A stretch of DNA of 64,000 nt. It comes from Desulfovibrio sp. (GTDB taxonomy: Bacteria; Desulfobacterota; Desulfovibrionia; Desulfovibrionales; Desulfovibrionaceae). The position numbers and the translations under genes were made by a program. The stretch is from NCBI RefSeq assembly GCF_019422935.1, contig NZ_JAHZCJ010000007.1:124001-188000 (forward strand), read 5' to 3'. Below, piece after piece: positions 8,143 to 21,161 of this stretch (its first letter is position 1; the number at the start of each line of letters is the position of its first letter). The notes under the pieces are model-generated. The model was not told the DNA's origin, did no database searches, and was given only the letters and a program-made list of their open reading frames with translations.

Positions 8143-9147
8143 ATGGCCCAGACCAATATTCTGCTGGAAGCCGGCACCAACGAGCTGGAAGTGGTGGAAT
8201 TCTATCTTGAAGAATTCACCCCTCCTTCTGCCGATGCGCCGCAGTTGGACGAAAATGGCGAACCCGTTCCCGCCAAGCCCTATCGCGGCTACTACGGCGT
8301 CAACGTGGCCAAGGTGCTTGAAATTATCCGCATGCCCAAGGTGACGGCACTGCCCGAAGTGCAGCACCCGAGCGTGCTGGGTGCTTTCAACCTGCGCTCG
8401 CGCATTATTCCGCTGGTGGATCTGGCCATGTGGCTGGGCAAAACCCACCCAGCAAAAGAAGAACAGCCCAAAACCATTGTGACGGAGTTCAATAACGTCA
8501 CCACGGCCTTCATGGTTTCCGGCGTCAACCGAATCCACCGCATCAGCTGGGAGAAGGTTGAACCGCCGAACAAGTACGTTGCTGCCGTGTCCAACAATAC
8601 GGTCATCGGCGTGGTCAAGCTTGAAGACCGCATCATCTTTCTCCTCGACCTTGAAAAAGTGGTCGCCAACCTCAATCCCAAGCTGGGCCTGCGGCTTGAC
8701 GATCTGGGCGACGACTGGACAAATGAGGGGTACCGGGCCCTTGTAGCCGACGATTCCGCCCTTATCCGCGAAATGCAGCGCGACCTGCTGGAAAAGGCGG
8801 GCTTTACCGTTGAGGTTGTTTCCAACGGACGCGCTGCCTGGGATCGTCTGCTGGACTTCAAAAAGAGCGCCGAAGAAGGCAACCGCCCCATCACCGACTT
8901 CGTGCATGTGGTGGTTTCAGACATCGAAATGCCGGTCATGGACGGCCTCAATCTCACCTTGCGCATCAAGGAAGACTCCATGCTCAAAAAGCTGCCGGTA
9001 CTGCTCTTTTCTTCACTCATTACCGAAAAGCTGCGCCACAAGGGCGTGAGCGTGGGTGCGGACGACCAGATTTCCAAGCCGGAAGTTACCCAGCTGGCTC
9101 ACAGGGCCATGGCCCTCATCAAGGCCAGGGAGCAGGGCGAAGCCTAA
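8143..9147 (+). CDS. cheV: Chemotaxis protein CheV (CheW-receiver hybrid)
   Basis: A 334-residue cytoplasmic protein. An N-terminal CheW-like coupling domain (about 10-185; YYGVNVAKVLEIIRMPKVTALPE, NLRSRIIPLVDLAMWLG) is joined to a response-regulator receiver domain (about 200-330; ALVADDSALIREMQRDLLEKAGF, phospho-acceptor Asp in VVSDIEMPVMDG, a Lys in QISKPE). CheV couples chemoreceptors to CheA and helps adaptation. The ATG at 8143 follows GGAGG by 6 nt; a longer frame beginning further upstream has no such site. No other chemotaxis gene is nearby. Confidence 0.93.
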   Translation: MAQTNILLEAGTNELEVVEFYLEEFTPPSADAPQLDENGEPVPAKPYRGYYGVNVAKVLEIIRMPKVTALPEVQHPSVLGAFNLRSRIIPLVDLAMWLGKTHPAKEEQPKTIVTEFNNVTTAFMVSGVNRIHRISWEKVEPPNKYVAAVSNNTVIGVVKLEDRIIFLLDLEKVVANLNPKLGLRLDDLGDDWTNEGYRALVADDSALIREMQRDLLEKAGFTVEVVSNGRAAWDRLLDFKKSAEEGNRPITDFVHVVVSDIEMPVMDGLNLTLRIKEDSMLKKLPVLLFSSLITEKLRHKGVSVGADDQISKPEVTQLAHRAMALIKAREQGEA

Positions 9148-9173
9148 CCGCCTAAATCCTCTTTTGCCGTTTT

Positions 9174-9207
9174 CAAGGGGACTCCTTTACGCAAGGGGTC
9201 CCCTTTA
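9174..9207 (+). terminator. Hairpin terminator after cheV
   Basis: Stem AAGGGGAC (9175-9182) / GTCCCCTT (9198-9205). The T-tract is short, so termination strength is uncertain. Confidence 0.6.
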
Positions 9208-9282
9208 CGTTTCTGGGCGGGCGCTGTTTGCAAAGGCGCTTGCCAGAGTGTAAACTCGGCCCAAGACCACCAAGGAGCTTTT

Positions 9283-11256
9283 ATGGCAGTAGTGCTAGGC
9301 ACGGCAGGGCATATAGATCACGGCAAAACTTCGCTGGTACGGGCGCTTACAGGCATTGACTGCGACCGACTGCAAGAAGAAAAACGCCGGGGAATCACCA
9401 TTGAACTAGGCTTCGCCTGGGTTGATCTACCCGGCGGCGAGCGGATGGGCATCGTGGATGTGCCGGGCCATGAGCGCTTTGTCAAAAACATGGTGGCAGG
9501 CGCGGCAGGAGTGGACTTTGTCATGCTGGTCATTGCAGCAGACGAAGGCATCATGCCCCAGACCCGCGAACATCTCGAAATCTGCTCCCTGCTGGGCATA
9601 CGCACCGGCCTTGTGGCCCTCACCAAGACAGACATGGTGGACGCCGACTGGCTCGAAATGGTGCAGGAAGAAGTACGCGGATTCCTGCAAGGCTCCTTTC
9701 TTGAAAATGCACCCATCTTCCCCGTTTCCGCAACCACAGGCGAAGGAGTGGACACGCTGCGCGACCATCTTGCGCGCATGGCTGCCGAGCTGCCCGCTCA
9801 GCGGCGCAGCGATATTTTTCGCCTGCCGGTGGACCGCGTTTTCAGCATGAAGGGACACGGCACTGTTGTGACAGGCACGGTCATTTCCGGCGTGTGCAAC
9901 CTTGGCGATGAACTGCGCTTCATGCCGCCCGATCTGCCCACCCGCGCGCGCGGGCTGCAACGTCATGGCAAGGCCGCCGATTCGGTGCAGCCGGGCCAGC
10001 GCTGCGCCGTCAACGTGCAGGGGCTGGATGTGGAGGAAATCGAACGCGGTTTTGTGCTGGCCCGCCCCGGTGAACTGTTCCCCTCCAACCGCTGGCTGGT
10101 CAGGCTCACCTGCCTTTCCTCCGCCCCAAGAGCCATGCGCCAAAGGGTGGAAATCCATTTCCACCACGGTACGCGCGAATGCGCGGCGCGGGTGGTCTTT
10201 CGCGACAGGGACAAGCTCGCCCCCGGTGAAACCGCGCTGGCGGAACTGCGTTTCAAGGAACCCATGGTGGGCGTATTTGGCGACCACTGCGTGTTGCGGG
10301 CCTACTCCCCCCTGCGCACAGTTGCTGGCGGGCTGCTGGTCAGCCCTCTGCCGCCCGAACTACGGGCCAAAGACCCTGAACTGGCCGATAAGCTCCGGCT
10401 GTTGCAGGAGCTGCCAGAACTTCGCGATGCGGCAGAAGCCATCGGCGGCGGCAAGGCCGAAGCCAAGGCGCGCGATGAAGCCAGGGCTGCGCTGGTACGC
10501 GGCGCACTGACCCTGCGCGGTATTGAGGGCGCTGACGAAGCGCGTCTGCGCGCCCTGACGGGCCTTGCCCGATCCGCTGTGGAGGCGGCGCTGCAACTGC
10601 TTTCCACCCGTGGCGAGGCCATCTGCTGGGACAAGGAAAACCGCTGCTGGATTGGCAAAATTCCCTTTGAAAAGCTGCTGGCCGCCAGTCTTGAGCGCGG
10701 GGCCGACCTGCACCGCCGCGAGCCTCTCAAACCCGGATTCACCCGGGGAGCCCTGTGCACGGGCTGGAGCCGCAACCTGCCCCCCAAGCTGGTGCAAAAA
10801 GTGCTGGATCAGGCCCTCAAGCAGGGCGATCTGGTCACTGAAGGCGAGGGGCTGCGCCTGCAATCGCATACCGTGAGCCTGGCTGCCGATCAGGCTGGCT
10901 TGCGCCAAAAGCTGCTGGACGCGCATGCCAGCGCGGGGCTGACCCCGCCCAACGCCAAGGACGTGCTAGAGGAACTCGGCGTTTCCCCCAAGGAGGCCGC
11001 CCCGGTGCTGCGCCTGCTCTGCGAAGCTGGCGAACTGGTCAAGATCAAGGACGGCCTGTATTACCACGGCCCGGCCCTGGCCGATATTCTTGAACGTGTG
11101 CGCGGCTGGTTCACCACCCACGACAATCTTGATGTGGGCGGTCTGAAAGAACTCCTGGGGCTTTCGCGCAAATACCTGATCGCCTTGCTGGAATATATGG
11201 ATAATGAGCGCATAACCGTGCGCGTGGGCGACCAGCGCCGTTTTCGCGGGCGTTAG
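9283..11256 (+). CDS. selB: Selenocysteine-specific elongation factor SelB
   Basis: Delivers selenocysteyl-tRNA to UGA codons marked by a SECIS hairpin. The 657-residue protein starts with an EF-Tu-like GTPase (G1 GHIDHGKT at 9-16, G2 [10 protein letters not shown]3 DVPGHE, G4 TKTDMVD), then beta-barrel domains and a long C-terminal region of winged-helix repeats ending in [23 protein letters not shown], which bind the SECIS. Length is typical. It is a single transcription unit here; selA, selD and selC are not in the window. Its presence implies that this organism makes selenoproteins. Confidence 0.96.
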   Translation: MAVVLGTAGHIDHGKTSLVRALTGIDCDRLQEEKRRGITIELGFAWVDLPGGERMGIVDVPGHERFVKNMVAGAAGVDFVMLVIAADEGIMPQTREHLEICSLLGIRTGLVALTKTDMVDADWLEMVQEEVRGFLQGSFLENAPIFPVSATTGEGVDTLRDHLARMAAELPAQRRSDIFRLPVDRVFSMKGHGTVVTGTVISGVCNLGDELRFMPPDLPTRARGLQRHGKAADSVQPGQRCAVNVQGLDVEEIERGFVLARPGELFPSNRWLVRLTCLSSAPRAMRQRVEIHFHHGTRECAARVVFRDRDKLAPGETALAELRFKEPMVGVFGDHCVLRAYSPLRTVAGGLLVSPLPPELRAKDPELADKLRLLQELPELRDAAEAIGGGKAEAKARDEARAALVRGALTLRGIEGADEARLRALTGLARSAVEAALQLLSTRGEAICWDKENRCWIGKIPFEKLLAASLERGADLHRREPLKPGFTRGALCTGWSRNLPPKLVQKVLDQALKQGDLVTEGEGLRLQSHTVSLAADQAGLRQKLLDAHASAGLTPPNAKDVLEELGVSPKEAAPVLRLLCEAGELVKIKDGLYYHGPALADILERVRGWFTTHDNLDVGGLKELLGLSRKYLIALLEYMDNERITVRVGDQRRFRGR

Positions 11257-11357
11257 GTTTTTCCGTAAACAGGAATTGTCCTTGCATTCTTGCCTTGAAT
11301 GCTCATATATCTCAGTAATGCTCATTTGCTCATAACTCTTCACTAAGGAGCCCGGAT

Positions 11358-13067
11358 ATGTCTGAAAAAATTCTGGTAGTTGGTGGTGTTGCCCTGGGGC
11401 CCAAGGCGGCTTGCCGCTGCAAGCGCCTCATGCCCGATGCGGAAGTGATGCTTGTGGACGAAAACGTCTTCATTTCCTACGGCGGTTGCGGCATCCCCTA
11501 CTACGTGTCCGGTGAAATACAGAATCTCGACGACCTGCGCTCCACGCCTTATCATACCGTACGCGACACCGAATTTTTCCGCGATATGAAGGGTATCACC
11601 GTGCGCACCCAGACGCGCGCCCTGGCCATTGACCGGGCTGCCAAAACTCTGCTCGTCAAGGATGTTGTTTCCGGCAAGGAAGAAAAACTGCCTTACGACA
11701 AGCTGGTGCTGGCTACCGGCGCAAGCCCGCGCGTGCCCCCCATTGAAGGCAAGAATCTGAAAAACGTGCTTTCCCTGACCCGCCTTGAAGCTGCCGGAGC
11801 CATCCGCGCCGCCTGCCAGGAGGGCAAGGTGAGCGAGGCGGTCATTGTGGGCGGCGGCTTCATCGGCCTTGAGGCTGCCGTGGCCCTGGCCGACATGTGG
11901 GGAGTGAAAGTCAGCGTAGTGGAAATGATGGATCAGATTCTGCCCGGCGTGCTTTCCCAGCCTCTTTCGCTCATGGCCGCCAACGACTGCCTGACCCACA
12001 AGGTTGACGTGTTCACCTCTGAAAAAGTGCTGCGCCTTGAAGGCGAAAACGGCACTGTCACCAAGGTGGTCACGGACAAGCGTGAAATCCCCGCCCAGTT
12101 GGTGATCTTTGCAGCAGGCTTTATCCCCAACGGCCAGCTTGCCAAGGATGCCGGGCTGGAAGTGGCCCCCTTTGGCGCGGTGGTGGTGGACGAGCATATG
12201 CGCACCACCGACCCCTCCATCTATGCGGGCGGCGACTGCGTGGCCATCAAGAACATCATCACCGGCAAGATCGGTTATCTGCCCCTGGGCAGTATGGCAA
12301 ACCGCCAGGGGCGCATCATCGGCACCAACCTTGCTGGCGGCAACGCCAGATTCCCTGGGTTTGTGGGCTCCTGGGCCGTAAAACTCTTTGGCCTTTCCTT
12401 CTGCGGCGTGGGCCTCACGGTTGAACGCGCCCGCAAAGAAGGCTTTGACGCCATGAGCGTCAGCGTGGAGCAGCTCGACCACGCCCACTTCTACCCCGAA
12501 AAATCCATGATGAGCCTTGAGCTGGTGGTGGACAAGGCCACCAGCCGGGTGCTGGGCATTCAGGGCGCCTGCGCCGATCCGGATTCGCTCAAGGCCCGCA
12601 TTGATGCGGTGGCTGCGGCCCTGCAGTATTCCAAGCCCACGGTGGAAGATATCTCCAACCTTGAAATCGCTTACGCCCCGCCCTTTGCCTCGGCCATGGA
12701 CGTGGTCAACGTGGTTGCCAATGTTGCCGACAACGCCCTCTCCGGGCGCTTCACCCCCGTGACCGCCGACCAGTTCATGGATCTGTGGAAGAAACGCAAC
12801 GAAAACCACGTATTCTTTATTGATTCCCGCCCTGCGGCGGCAGGCAAGGCCGTGCAGGAAAAGCATCCCGACTGGCACGCCATGCCGCTGGAAGAAATTG
12901 CCGCCAGAATCAGCGAAGTGCCCAAGGACCGCCCTGTTGCCATTATCTGCAATACGGGTCTGCGCGCCTATGACAGCCTGCTGGTGCTGGCCCGCAATGG
13001 CGTGACCAACGTGGTCAACTCCACAGGCGGCATGCAGGCGGTCATCAAGATGGGCCTCTCGCTGTAA
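11358..13067 (+). CDS. FAD-dependent pyridine nucleotide-disulfide oxidoreductase (CoA-disulfide-reductase-like) with C-terminal rhodanese domain
   Basis: A 569-residue cytoplasmic flavoenzyme. The N-terminal FAD site is KILVVGGVALGPKAACRCKR, with the single redox Cys in SYGGCGIPYYVSG, the arrangement of CoA-disulfide reductase, NADH oxidase and related enzymes. An NAD(P)H motif (VIVGGGFIGLEAAVALADMWG) and IYAGGDCVAI follow, then a dimerisation domain. The last about 110 residues form a rhodanese-like domain with a candidate active Cys in IICNTGLRAYD. Such fusions reduce CoA disulfides, persulfides or polysulfide. The start has AAGGAG. It stands alone, with a terminator hairpin after it. Confidence 0.88.
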   Translation: MSEKILVVGGVALGPKAACRCKRLMPDAEVMLVDENVFISYGGCGIPYYVSGEIQNLDDLRSTPYHTVRDTEFFRDMKGITVRTQTRALAIDRAAKTLLVKDVVSGKEEKLPYDKLVLATGASPRVPPIEGKNLKNVLSLTRLEAAGAIRAACQEGKVSEAVIVGGGFIGLEAAVALADMWGVKVSVVEMMDQILPGVLSQPLSLMAANDCLTHKVDVFTSEKVLRLEGENGTVTKVVTDKREIPAQLVIFAAGFIPNGQLAKDAGLEVAPFGAVVVDEHMRTTDPSIYAGGDCVAIKNIITGKIGYLPLGSMANRQGRIIGTNLAGGNARFPGFVGSWAVKLFGLSFCGVGLTVERARKEGFDAMSVSVEQLDHAHFYPEKSMMSLELVVDKATSRVLGIQGACADPDSLKARIDAVAAALQYSKPTVEDISNLEIAYAPPFASAMDVVNVVANVADNALSGRFTPVTADQFMDLWKKRNENHVFFIDSRPAAAGKAVQEKHPDWHAMPLEEIAARISEVPKDRPVAIICNTGLRAYDSLLVLARNGVTNVVNSTGGMQAVIKMGLSL

Positions 13068-13101
13068 CTTGCCTGCCAGAAGAGAACGCTTCTGAACGCT
13101 T

Positions 13102-13143
13102 TCGGGGGAGGAACTTTTGCAAGAGGTTTCCTCCCCCGCTTTA
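13102..13143 (+). terminator. Terminator after the flavoprotein-rhodanese gene
   Basis: CGGGGGAGGAAC pairs with GTTTCCTCCCCCG with one bulged T, and is followed by a short T-containing tail. Confidence 0.65.
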
Positions 13144-13206
13144 ATCGGTACAGGCATTCTCCAGCCGGCGTATTCTGCCACAATCTGCTTGGGCACTGCC
13201 CGCAGG

Positions 13207-13276
13207 ACGGATTTTTGCTGGCGGGTTAACGCTGGAGGCGCAGCAAGGGTTCAGCCCGCAAACGCCCAAAATCCGT
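13207..13276 (+). ncRNA. Candidate structured leader or small RNA upstream of por
   Basis: A nested stem: ACGGATTTT (13207-13215) pairs perfectly with AAAATCCGT (13268-13276). Inside it GCGGG pairs with CCCGC, and CTG with CAG. An alternative TTGCTG/CAGCAA pairing exists inside the same element. No known RNA family was recognised. Confidence 0.35.
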
Positions 13277-13403
13277 AACATTGACACAAGGGCAAGCCGC
13301 AGATTTTCTGCCCTGGAACATTTGTAACATTTTTTTCATTTGCCCTGCACATTCCAACGTGCTGGCATCATAGGTTTTCCCATCGGGCATGGGCCAAACC
13401 ACC

Positions 13404-13419
13404 TTGTCAGATTTGACAA
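13404..13419. promoter_or_regulatory. Palindromic operator candidate upstream of por
   Basis: TTGTCA-GATT-TGACAA is a perfect 6+4+6 inverted repeat about 360 bp before por. The size suits a dimeric regulator such as a Crp/Fnr-type or Rex-type protein, but neither consensus matches exactly. Confidence 0.5.
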
Positions 13420-13741
13420 TTCATCACTATTTTCCGCACGTTGCGTCTGTCACAATTTTTTTTGTTGCGCCCTCGATTAAACTGTTCAAACAAACAATTT
13501 TATGGTAAGCGCAAAAACGCGCATTCCGTCGGGGCAGACGAGGGTGTGCAGCAAGGCTCCAAAACAAGTGATACCAAGCTTTTTTGGTGGACGCGAAAAG
13601 GCGGATTGGGTAGGGTTTTTCTACCACGATTCCACTCCCAGCCTCCATTTTGTGTTCACTTCACGGCAATAGCCGTTGCCCGTCCCTGCCAAGTGCGGGG
13701 CCTTATCTCAGGGGCCGATCCGACCCACGCTGATTTTGTAA

Positions 13742-17311
<3,570 letters not shown>

Positions 17312-17332
17312 AGAGGCCTGACGTTATGACTA

Positions 17333-17391
17333 CCCGCGCCCGCCAGCACCTGGCTCCTCTCCGGGGGGCAGCCCGTTGCTGCGGGCGCGGG
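17333..17391 (+). other. Long GC-rich hairpin after por
   Basis: CCCGCGCCCGCCAGCA (17333-17348) pairs with TGCTGCGGGCGCGGG (17377-17391) with one bulge. There is no T-tract. It lies just before a true terminator and could stabilise the por mRNA end. Confidence 0.5.
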
Positions 17392-17427
17392 CTACGTCAC
17401 ACGCTTGGGATCAAAGGTTAAAGGCCT

Positions 17428-17456
17428 GGGCGCGAGGAAAGCCCTCGCGCCCTTTT
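17428..17456 (+). terminator. Terminator between por and pta
   Basis: Perfect stem GGGCGCGAGG / CCTCGCGCCC followed by TTTT. It would separate, fully or partly, por from pta-ackA transcription. Confidence 0.85.
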
Positions 17457-17499
17457 CGCGTTAATACCGCCAGCCTGCCGGCACAGCAGGGGAGGCACT

Positions 17500-19608
17500 A
17501 TGCACAACGGTCTATACATCACCGCCACCGGGCCCATGACGGGCAAGAGCGCCATTGCCCTCGGGGCCATGCAGCTGCTCACCCGCAGCATGCGCAAGGT
17601 GGCTTTTTTCCGTCCCATCATCAACGAACCTTTGTGGGACGACCGCGACCCCGACATCCATCTGATGCTTGAATACTTCAAGCTCAAGATGGACTACGCC
17701 GACACCTTCGCCTACACCCAGCGCGAAGCCCGCCAGATCATCAATCAGGGTTCGCGCAATCTGCTCATCGAAAACATCATCCAGAAGTACAAAAAGCTGC
17801 TGGAAACCTATGATTTCGTTGTGTGCGTGGGCACCGACTTTCTTGCCAAAGACCCGGTTTTCGAGTTTGAACTCAATGCCGAAATTGCCGCCAACCTTGG
17901 CTGCCCGGTTCTCTTGGTCACCAGCGGCTACAATGTGAGCGCCGAAGACATTCGTGATTCGCTCCAGATCACCATGGACAGCCTTGAACCCTATGCACTG
18001 GACGTGGTTGCCACCATTGTGAACCGCCGCAACCTCACGCAGACAGAACTGGACGAATTGCGCGCCCATTTCAGCACGCAGGACAGCCCAGCCCTGATTT
18101 TCTCCGTTCCCAACGACCCCACCATCGGCCAGCCCACCATGGCTGACGTGAAAAAGGGCCTGGACGCGGAAGTGCTGTTTGGCGAAAAACGCCTGGACGC
18201 GCTGGTGGGCGACTACCTTATCGCCGCCATGCATGTGGACAATGTGCTCAACTACATTGCCAAAGACCAGCTCATCGTCACCCCTGGCGACCGCGCCGAC
18301 GTGCTACTGGCCGCCATTGCCTCGCGCCTGTCGTCTTCTACTCCCGATATTGCGGGCGTACTGCTGACCGGGGGCATCCGTCCCTCCGAAAACGTCTGCA
18401 AGTTCATTGAAGGCTGGACAGGCTCGCCCCTGCCCATCCTGCTGACGCCGCACCACACCTACAAGGCCTTTATGGCCCTGCAAAGCATCATCGCCCCCAT
18501 TGAACCGGGCGATCTGCGCAAGATCAACAGCGTGCTGGGCCTGTTTGAACAGTACGTCAACGGCAAGGAAATCGAAAACCGCATCGGCGGCGAGCGCAGC
18601 AGCCGCATCACGCCCATGATGTTTGAATTCGAGCTGATCCAGCGCGCCAAGGCCAACAAGATGCGCATCGTGCTGGCCGAAGGCACCGAGGAGCGCATCC
18701 TGCGCGCCACGGATATCCTTCTGCGCCGCGATGTTGCCGAGATCATCCTGCTTGGCGATGTGGAAGAAATCCGCTCCAAGGCCAGCGCCTTTGGCCTGGA
18801 CATTGCCAAGGCCCGCCTCATCGACCCGGTGAAATCCGAGCTGTTTGACGACTACGCCAACACCTACTACGAACTGCGCAAGAAGAAGGGCATTACCCCT
18901 GAACAGGCGCGCGACACCATGACCGACGCCACCTACTTTGCCACCATGATGGTCAAGAAGGACGATGCCGACGGCATGGTTTCCGGTTCGGTCAACACCA
19001 CGGCGCACACCATCCGCCCGGCCTTTGAATTTGTGAAGACCAAGCCCGGATTCACCGTGGTTTCCTCGGTCTTCCTCATGTGCCTCAAGGATCGCGTGCT
19101 GGCTTTTGGCGACTGCGCCGTGAACCCCAATCCCTCCGCGCAGCAACTGGCCGAAATCGCCATTGCCTCGGCCCACACGGCCAAGGTGTTTGGCATTGAG
19201 CCCCGCGTTGCCATGCTTTCCTACTCCACCGGTACTTCCGGCAAGGGTGCGGACGTGGACGTTGTGGTGGAAGCCACCAAGATCGCGCAGGAAATGGCCC
19301 CCGATCTCGCACTGGAAGGCCCCTTGCAGTACGACGCGGCCATCGACCCCTCGGTTGCCAAAACCAAGATGCCCGACAGCAAGGTTGCCGGTAAGGCCAC
19401 GGTGTTCATCTTCCCCGACCTCAACACCGGCAACAATACCTACAAGGCCGTGCAGCGCGCTGCTGGCGCGGTGGCCATCGGGCCCGTGCTCCAGGGCCTG
19501 AACAAGCCTGTCAACGATCTCTCGCGCGGCTGCACCGTGCCCGACATCGTCAATACCGTGGCTATCACTGCGGTGCAGGCCGCTGCCGAAAAGGCCGCGC
19601 AGAAATAA
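17500..19608 (+). CDS. pta: Phosphate acetyltransferase (long form)
   Basis: Converts acetyl-CoA and phosphate to acetyl phosphate. The 702-residue protein has an N-terminal P-loop-like domain (LYITATGPMTGKSAIALGAM), a DRTGG regulatory domain (roughly 215-330; GVLLTGGIRPSENV), and a C-terminal PTA catalytic domain from about 370 (MRIVLAEGTEERILRA, DADGMVSGSVNTTAHTIRP, MLSYSTGTSGKG, PDLNTGNNTYKAVQR). This is the long, regulated class. GGGGAGG lies upstream of the ATG. With por and ackA it forms the pyruvate-to-acetate ATP-generating route. Confidence 0.96.
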   Translation: MHNGLYITATGPMTGKSAIALGAMQLLTRSMRKVAFFRPIINEPLWDDRDPDIHLMLEYFKLKMDYADTFAYTQREARQIINQGSRNLLIENIIQKYKKLLETYDFVVCVGTDFLAKDPVFEFELNAEIAANLGCPVLLVTSGYNVSAEDIRDSLQITMDSLEPYALDVVATIVNRRNLTQTELDELRAHFSTQDSPALIFSVPNDPTIGQPTMADVKKGLDAEVLFGEKRLDALVGDYLIAAMHVDNVLNYIAKDQLIVTPGDRADVLLAAIASRLSSSTPDIAGVLLTGGIRPSENVCKFIEGWTGSPLPILLTPHHTYKAFMALQSIIAPIEPGDLRKINSVLGLFEQYVNGKEIENRIGGERSSRITPMMFEFELIQRAKANKMRIVLAEGTEERILRATDILLRRDVAEIILLGDVEEIRSKASAFGLDIAKARLIDPVKSELFDDYANTYYELRKKKGITPEQARDTMTDATYFATMMVKKDDADGMVSGSVNTTAHTIRPAFEFVKTKPGFTVVSSVFLMCLKDRVLAFGDCAVNPNPSAQQLAEIAIASAHTAKVFGIEPRVAMLSYSTGTSGKGADVDVVVEATKIAQEMAPDLALEGPLQYDAAIDPSVAKTKMPDSKVAGKATVFIFPDLNTGNNTYKAVQRAAGAVAIGPVLQGLNKPVNDLSRGCTVPDIVNTVAITAVQAAAEKAAQK

Positions 19609-19642
19609 TTGCAGATATTCAGCCCCGGCTGACATGAGCTTT

Positions 19643-19672
19643 CGGCGGTTTGCCTGACAGGGCAAACCGCCG
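19643..19672 (+). terminator. Hairpin between pta and ackA
   Basis: CGGCGGTTTGCC pairs perfectly with GGCAAACCGCCG around a 6-nt loop. No T-run follows, so it may be a processing or partial termination site rather than a full terminator. Confidence 0.5.
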
Positions 19673-19771
19673 CATAAAGCCTGCCGCCGCAAAAACATTA
19701 CTGACGCAAGGCATGCGCCACAAACTGCCGGCCCGCGATCAGAATAAACAAGTTCAAGGAAAGGAAGAGTT

Positions 19772-20983
19772 ATGAAAATTCTGGTGATTAACGCGGGTTC
19801 CTCGTCCTGCAAATATCAGTTGCTGGAAATGGACACGCGCAGCGTGCTCTGCTCCGGTCTTGCCGAGCGCATCGGTCAGGAAGGCGGACGCCTCACCCAC
19901 AAAATCGCCCCCGATACGGACAAGGAAGAAAAGCTTGTTCGCGAGGCCTTCTTCCCCACCCATGTGGAAGCCATGGAACTGGTCATCGCTCTACTGACCG
20001 ACGCCGACAAGGGCGTTATCAAGGACAAGAGCGAGATCTACGCCATCGGCCACCGCGTGCTGCACGGCGGCGAAGCCGTGAGCGATCCCGTGCTGGTGAA
20101 CGAACGTGTGAAGCAGATTGTGGAAGAATGCGCCGTGCTTGGCCCCTTGCACAACCCCGCCAACCTCATGGGCATTGAAGTGGCTGAAAAGCTCTTCCCC
20201 GGCGTTCCCAACGTGGCTGTGTTCGATACCGAATTCGGCATGGGCATGCCCAAGGAAGCCTTCATGTACGCTCTGCCCTATGAGCTGTACGAAGAACTGC
20301 GCATCCGCCGCTACGGCTTCCACGGCACCTCGCACAAGTACATTGCCAACGCCACTGCCGAGTTCCTTGGCAAGCCCCTTTCCGAGCTGCGCTCCATAAC
20401 CATGCACCTCGGCAACGGCTCTTCCATGAGCTGCGTGAAAAACGGCAAGTGCTTTGACACCAGCATGGGCCTCACCCCGCTGGAAGGCCTTGTGATGGGC
20501 ACCCGCTGCGGCACCATTGACCCGGCCATCGTGCCCTTTGTCATGGAAAAGAAGGGGCTCAGCCCCTCCGAAGCCGACACCCTGATGAACAAGAAGTCCG
20601 GCCTGCTTGGCCTGTGCGGCTACACCGACATGCGCGATGTGCATGCTCAGGTGGACAAGGGCAACGAGCGCGCCGAACTGGCCCTCAAGCTGCTCGTGCG
20701 CAGCATCAAAAAGACCCTTGGTTCCTACTTCTTCCTGCTTGAAGGCAACGTGGACGCCCTGGTGTTCACCGCCGGCATCGGCGAAAACGATGACATCGTC
20801 CGCGCCATGGTCTGCGAAGGCCTTGAAGCCTTCGGCATCAAGCTGAACAAGGAAGAAAACAGCACCCGCAAGCCCGGCGCGCGTATCATCACCACGCCGG
20901 ACAGCAAGATCCCCGTGATCATCATCCCCACCAACGAAGAGCTCCAGATCGCCCTTGCCACGGTGGAAGTGCTGAAAAAGTAA
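19772..20983 (+). CDS. ackA: Acetate kinase
   Basis: Transfers phosphate from acetyl phosphate to ADP, giving acetate and ATP by substrate-level phosphorylation. The 403-residue sequence has the ASKHA-kinase motifs in order: VINAGSSSCKYQ at the N-terminus, HRVLHGG, VFDTEFG, RRYGFHGTSHKYI, HLGNGSSM, MGLTPLEGLVMGTRCGTIDP, FTAGIGEND. Length is typical. AAGGAAAGGAAG precedes the ATG. It follows pta in the same direction and ends in a strong terminator. Confidence 0.97.
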   Translation: MKILVINAGSSSCKYQLLEMDTRSVLCSGLAERIGQEGGRLTHKIAPDTDKEEKLVREAFFPTHVEAMELVIALLTDADKGVIKDKSEIYAIGHRVLHGGEAVSDPVLVNERVKQIVEECAVLGPLHNPANLMGIEVAEKLFPGVPNVAVFDTEFGMGMPKEAFMYALPYELYEELRIRRYGFHGTSHKYIANATAEFLGKPLSELRSITMHLGNGSSMSCVKNGKCFDTSMGLTPLEGLVMGTRCGTIDPAIVPFVMEKKGLSPSEADTLMNKKSGLLGLCGYTDMRDVHAQVDKGNERAELALKLLVRSIKKTLGSYFFLLEGNVDALVFTAGIGENDDIVRAMVCEGLEAFGIKLNKEENSTRKPGARIITTPDSKIPVIIIPTNEELQIALATVEVLKK

Positions 20984-21012
20984 GATCCCTTACTTTTGCC
21001 TTATTGCATGTC

Positions 21013-21048
21013 AAAGGCCGCCCCCGAAAGGAGGCGGCCTTTTGTTTT
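21013..21048 (+). terminator. Terminator after ackA
   Basis: AAAGGCCGCC / GGCGGCCTTT stem followed by TTTGTTTTG. Confidence 0.9.
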
Positions 21049-21161
21049 GTCGTGCGTTGCTCGCGTGAGTGCGCACCGCGCGTGGCTTCACCGCGAGCTT
21101 ACCCTTAAATCACTGTGTCGGGATATAAAGCCTCATTGCAAAAAATCCAACCTTCCAGCCG

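Noticed and set aside
11343..13196. 617-codon minus-strand frame opposite the flavoprotein-rhodanese gene
   Set aside because: Antisense shadow; the plus-strand protein has complete family motifs and a good ribosome-binding site.
453..13490. GTTCAAACA word shared by the palindrome near 450 and the por upstream region near 13485
   Set aside because: A nine-base match in AT-rich spacers is expected by chance; the surrounding symmetry is not shared.
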